Shown here: positions 4,720 through 5,229 of the stretch, one piece after another | Layout of the letters: each line of letters starts with the position of its first letter | How positions within the stretch are numbered: position 1 is the stretch's first letter | Assembly: GCA_031253875.1 (NCBI GenBank) | Contig: JAIRVN010000086.1 | Location: 1-5,229 of the forward strand | Reading direction: 5' to 3' | DNA: 5,229 bases | Source: Deltaproteobacteria bacterium | GTDB lineage: Bacteria; Desulfobacterota; Desulfovibrionia; Desulfovibrionales; Desulfovibrionaceae | The notes under the pieces: generated by a model | Told to the model about the DNA's origin: nothing | The model's database searches: none | The model's input: only the letters and a program-made list of their open reading frames with translations | Program-made: the position numbers and the translations under genes

Positions 4720-5229
4720 CGCCGGACGCGAACAACGGGCTTGCGGCAGACGTAGGCGCGATAGCCGCAGCTTCGAAGAAGCATACGGAAATCGACAACA
4801 CAGATGAGTCTCCGAGGCATACGGATGGCTACAGCAGCGATTGCCCGTTGCGGATGCAGGGGGACAGGCATTGGCTTTTGCGGGGGGGGAAAACGCTGTG
4901 CGTTTCCTCCTGTTGCCTGATGGGCATTGTGAATATCACGCCCGATTCCTTTTATGACGGCGGCGCGCACGACACGCCGGAATCAGCCGTGCGCCACAGC
5001 CTGCGGCTGCTCGAACAGGGAGCGCGCATTCTTGATTTGGGCGCGCAGTCCAGCCGTCCCGGCGCGAAAGATCTTGCGCCGGAAGAAGAACAGGCCCGTC
5101 TGCTGCCGGTCTTGCGCGCCTTGCGTGAAAAACCGCCGGGACGAGAGACGCTGCTTTCAGTGGATACCTACAGAGCCTCCACCGCGCGTTTGGCGCTGGA
5201 GGCCGGGGCGGACATCATCAACGACATTT
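4716..5229 (+). CDS. folP: Dihydropteroate synthase FolP (partial, runs off the right edge)
   Basis: This enzyme joins p-aminobenzoate to 6-hydroxymethyl-dihydropterin pyrophosphate in cytoplasmic folate synthesis. The visible 171 codons include pterin-site motif MGIVNITPDSFYDGG at residues 69-83, the loop-2 segment DLGAQSSRPGA at 107-117 (commonly DIGGESTRPGA in relatives), and SVDTYRA at 148-154, followed by AGADIINDI at the edge. ATG 4716 overlaps the ftsH stop as ATGA, indicating translational coupling; no independent ribosome binding site is seen. Before the first motif there are about 68 residues, much longer than the short lead of typical FolP proteins. The first 45 or so are polar and of low complexity. 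A later ATG at 4854 is possible but lacks a Shine-Dalgarno sequence. A run of eight G bases at 4872-4879 lies within the N-terminal part. The C-terminal half of the barrel is outside the window. Confidence 0.93.
   Translation, partial: MTPDANNGLAADVGAIAAASKKHTEIDNTDESPRHTDGYSSDCPLRMQGDRHWLLRGGKTLCVSSCCLMGIVNITPDSFYDGGAHDTPESAVRHSLRLLEQGARILDLGAQSSRPGAKDLAPEEEQARLLPVLRALREKPPGRETLLSVDTYRASTARLALEAGADIINDI

Noticed and set aside
1..5229. CRISPR array, insertion sequence or integrase
   Set aside because: No regularly spaced repeats, transposase or integrase motifs were seen in either strand.

Overview
The window looks like chromosomal DNA from a Desulfovibrio-like sulfate reducer (Desulfovibrionaceae). 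The inference rests on a GC-rich, translationally coupled ftsH-folP pair, a selenocysteine tRNA gene (selC), and a BFD-type iron-sulfur domain fragment. It comes from family recognition and gene content, not from a database search.

Region 1-1240 is accessory DNA. At 2-364 on the minus strand lies a decayed gene whose N-terminus carries the DUF5681-type motif GQSGNPDGRP. It has a strong ribosome binding site but no start codon, and one in-frame stop. The tail of another minus-strand reading frame lies just upstream (379-486). An intact type II toxin-antitoxin operon, brnT-brnA (532-1060, plus strand), follows. It has a near-consensus promoter with a palindrome placed between the -35 and -10 boxes. 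Next comes a truncated BFD-like [2Fe-2S] fragment (1088-1222).

Region 1240-2490 is AT-richer. It holds a minus-strand ORF6N-domain gene interrupted by a nonsense codon at codon 15, a stretch with no recognisable gene, and a small DUF2442 gene. A 16-bp near-copy of the selC 3' portion sits at 1244-1259, in the same orientation as selC. That arrangement would fit an island integrated at selC, a well-known integration target, but no integrase is visible.

Region 2433-2814 holds selC on the minus strand, a very long hairpin terminator after it, and a divergent intergenic region with a good sigma-70-type promoter for ftsH.

Region 2815-5229 is core chromosome. It holds complete ftsH (634 aa, TTG start), the membrane AAA+ zinc protease, overlapping by ATGA with folP (dihydropteroate synthase), which runs off the right edge.

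I did not find a clearly new biological system. The most interesting points are the selC-derived repeat, the nonsense-interrupted ORF6N gene with two hairpins in its coding sequence, and the compact, almost leaderless brnT promoter.
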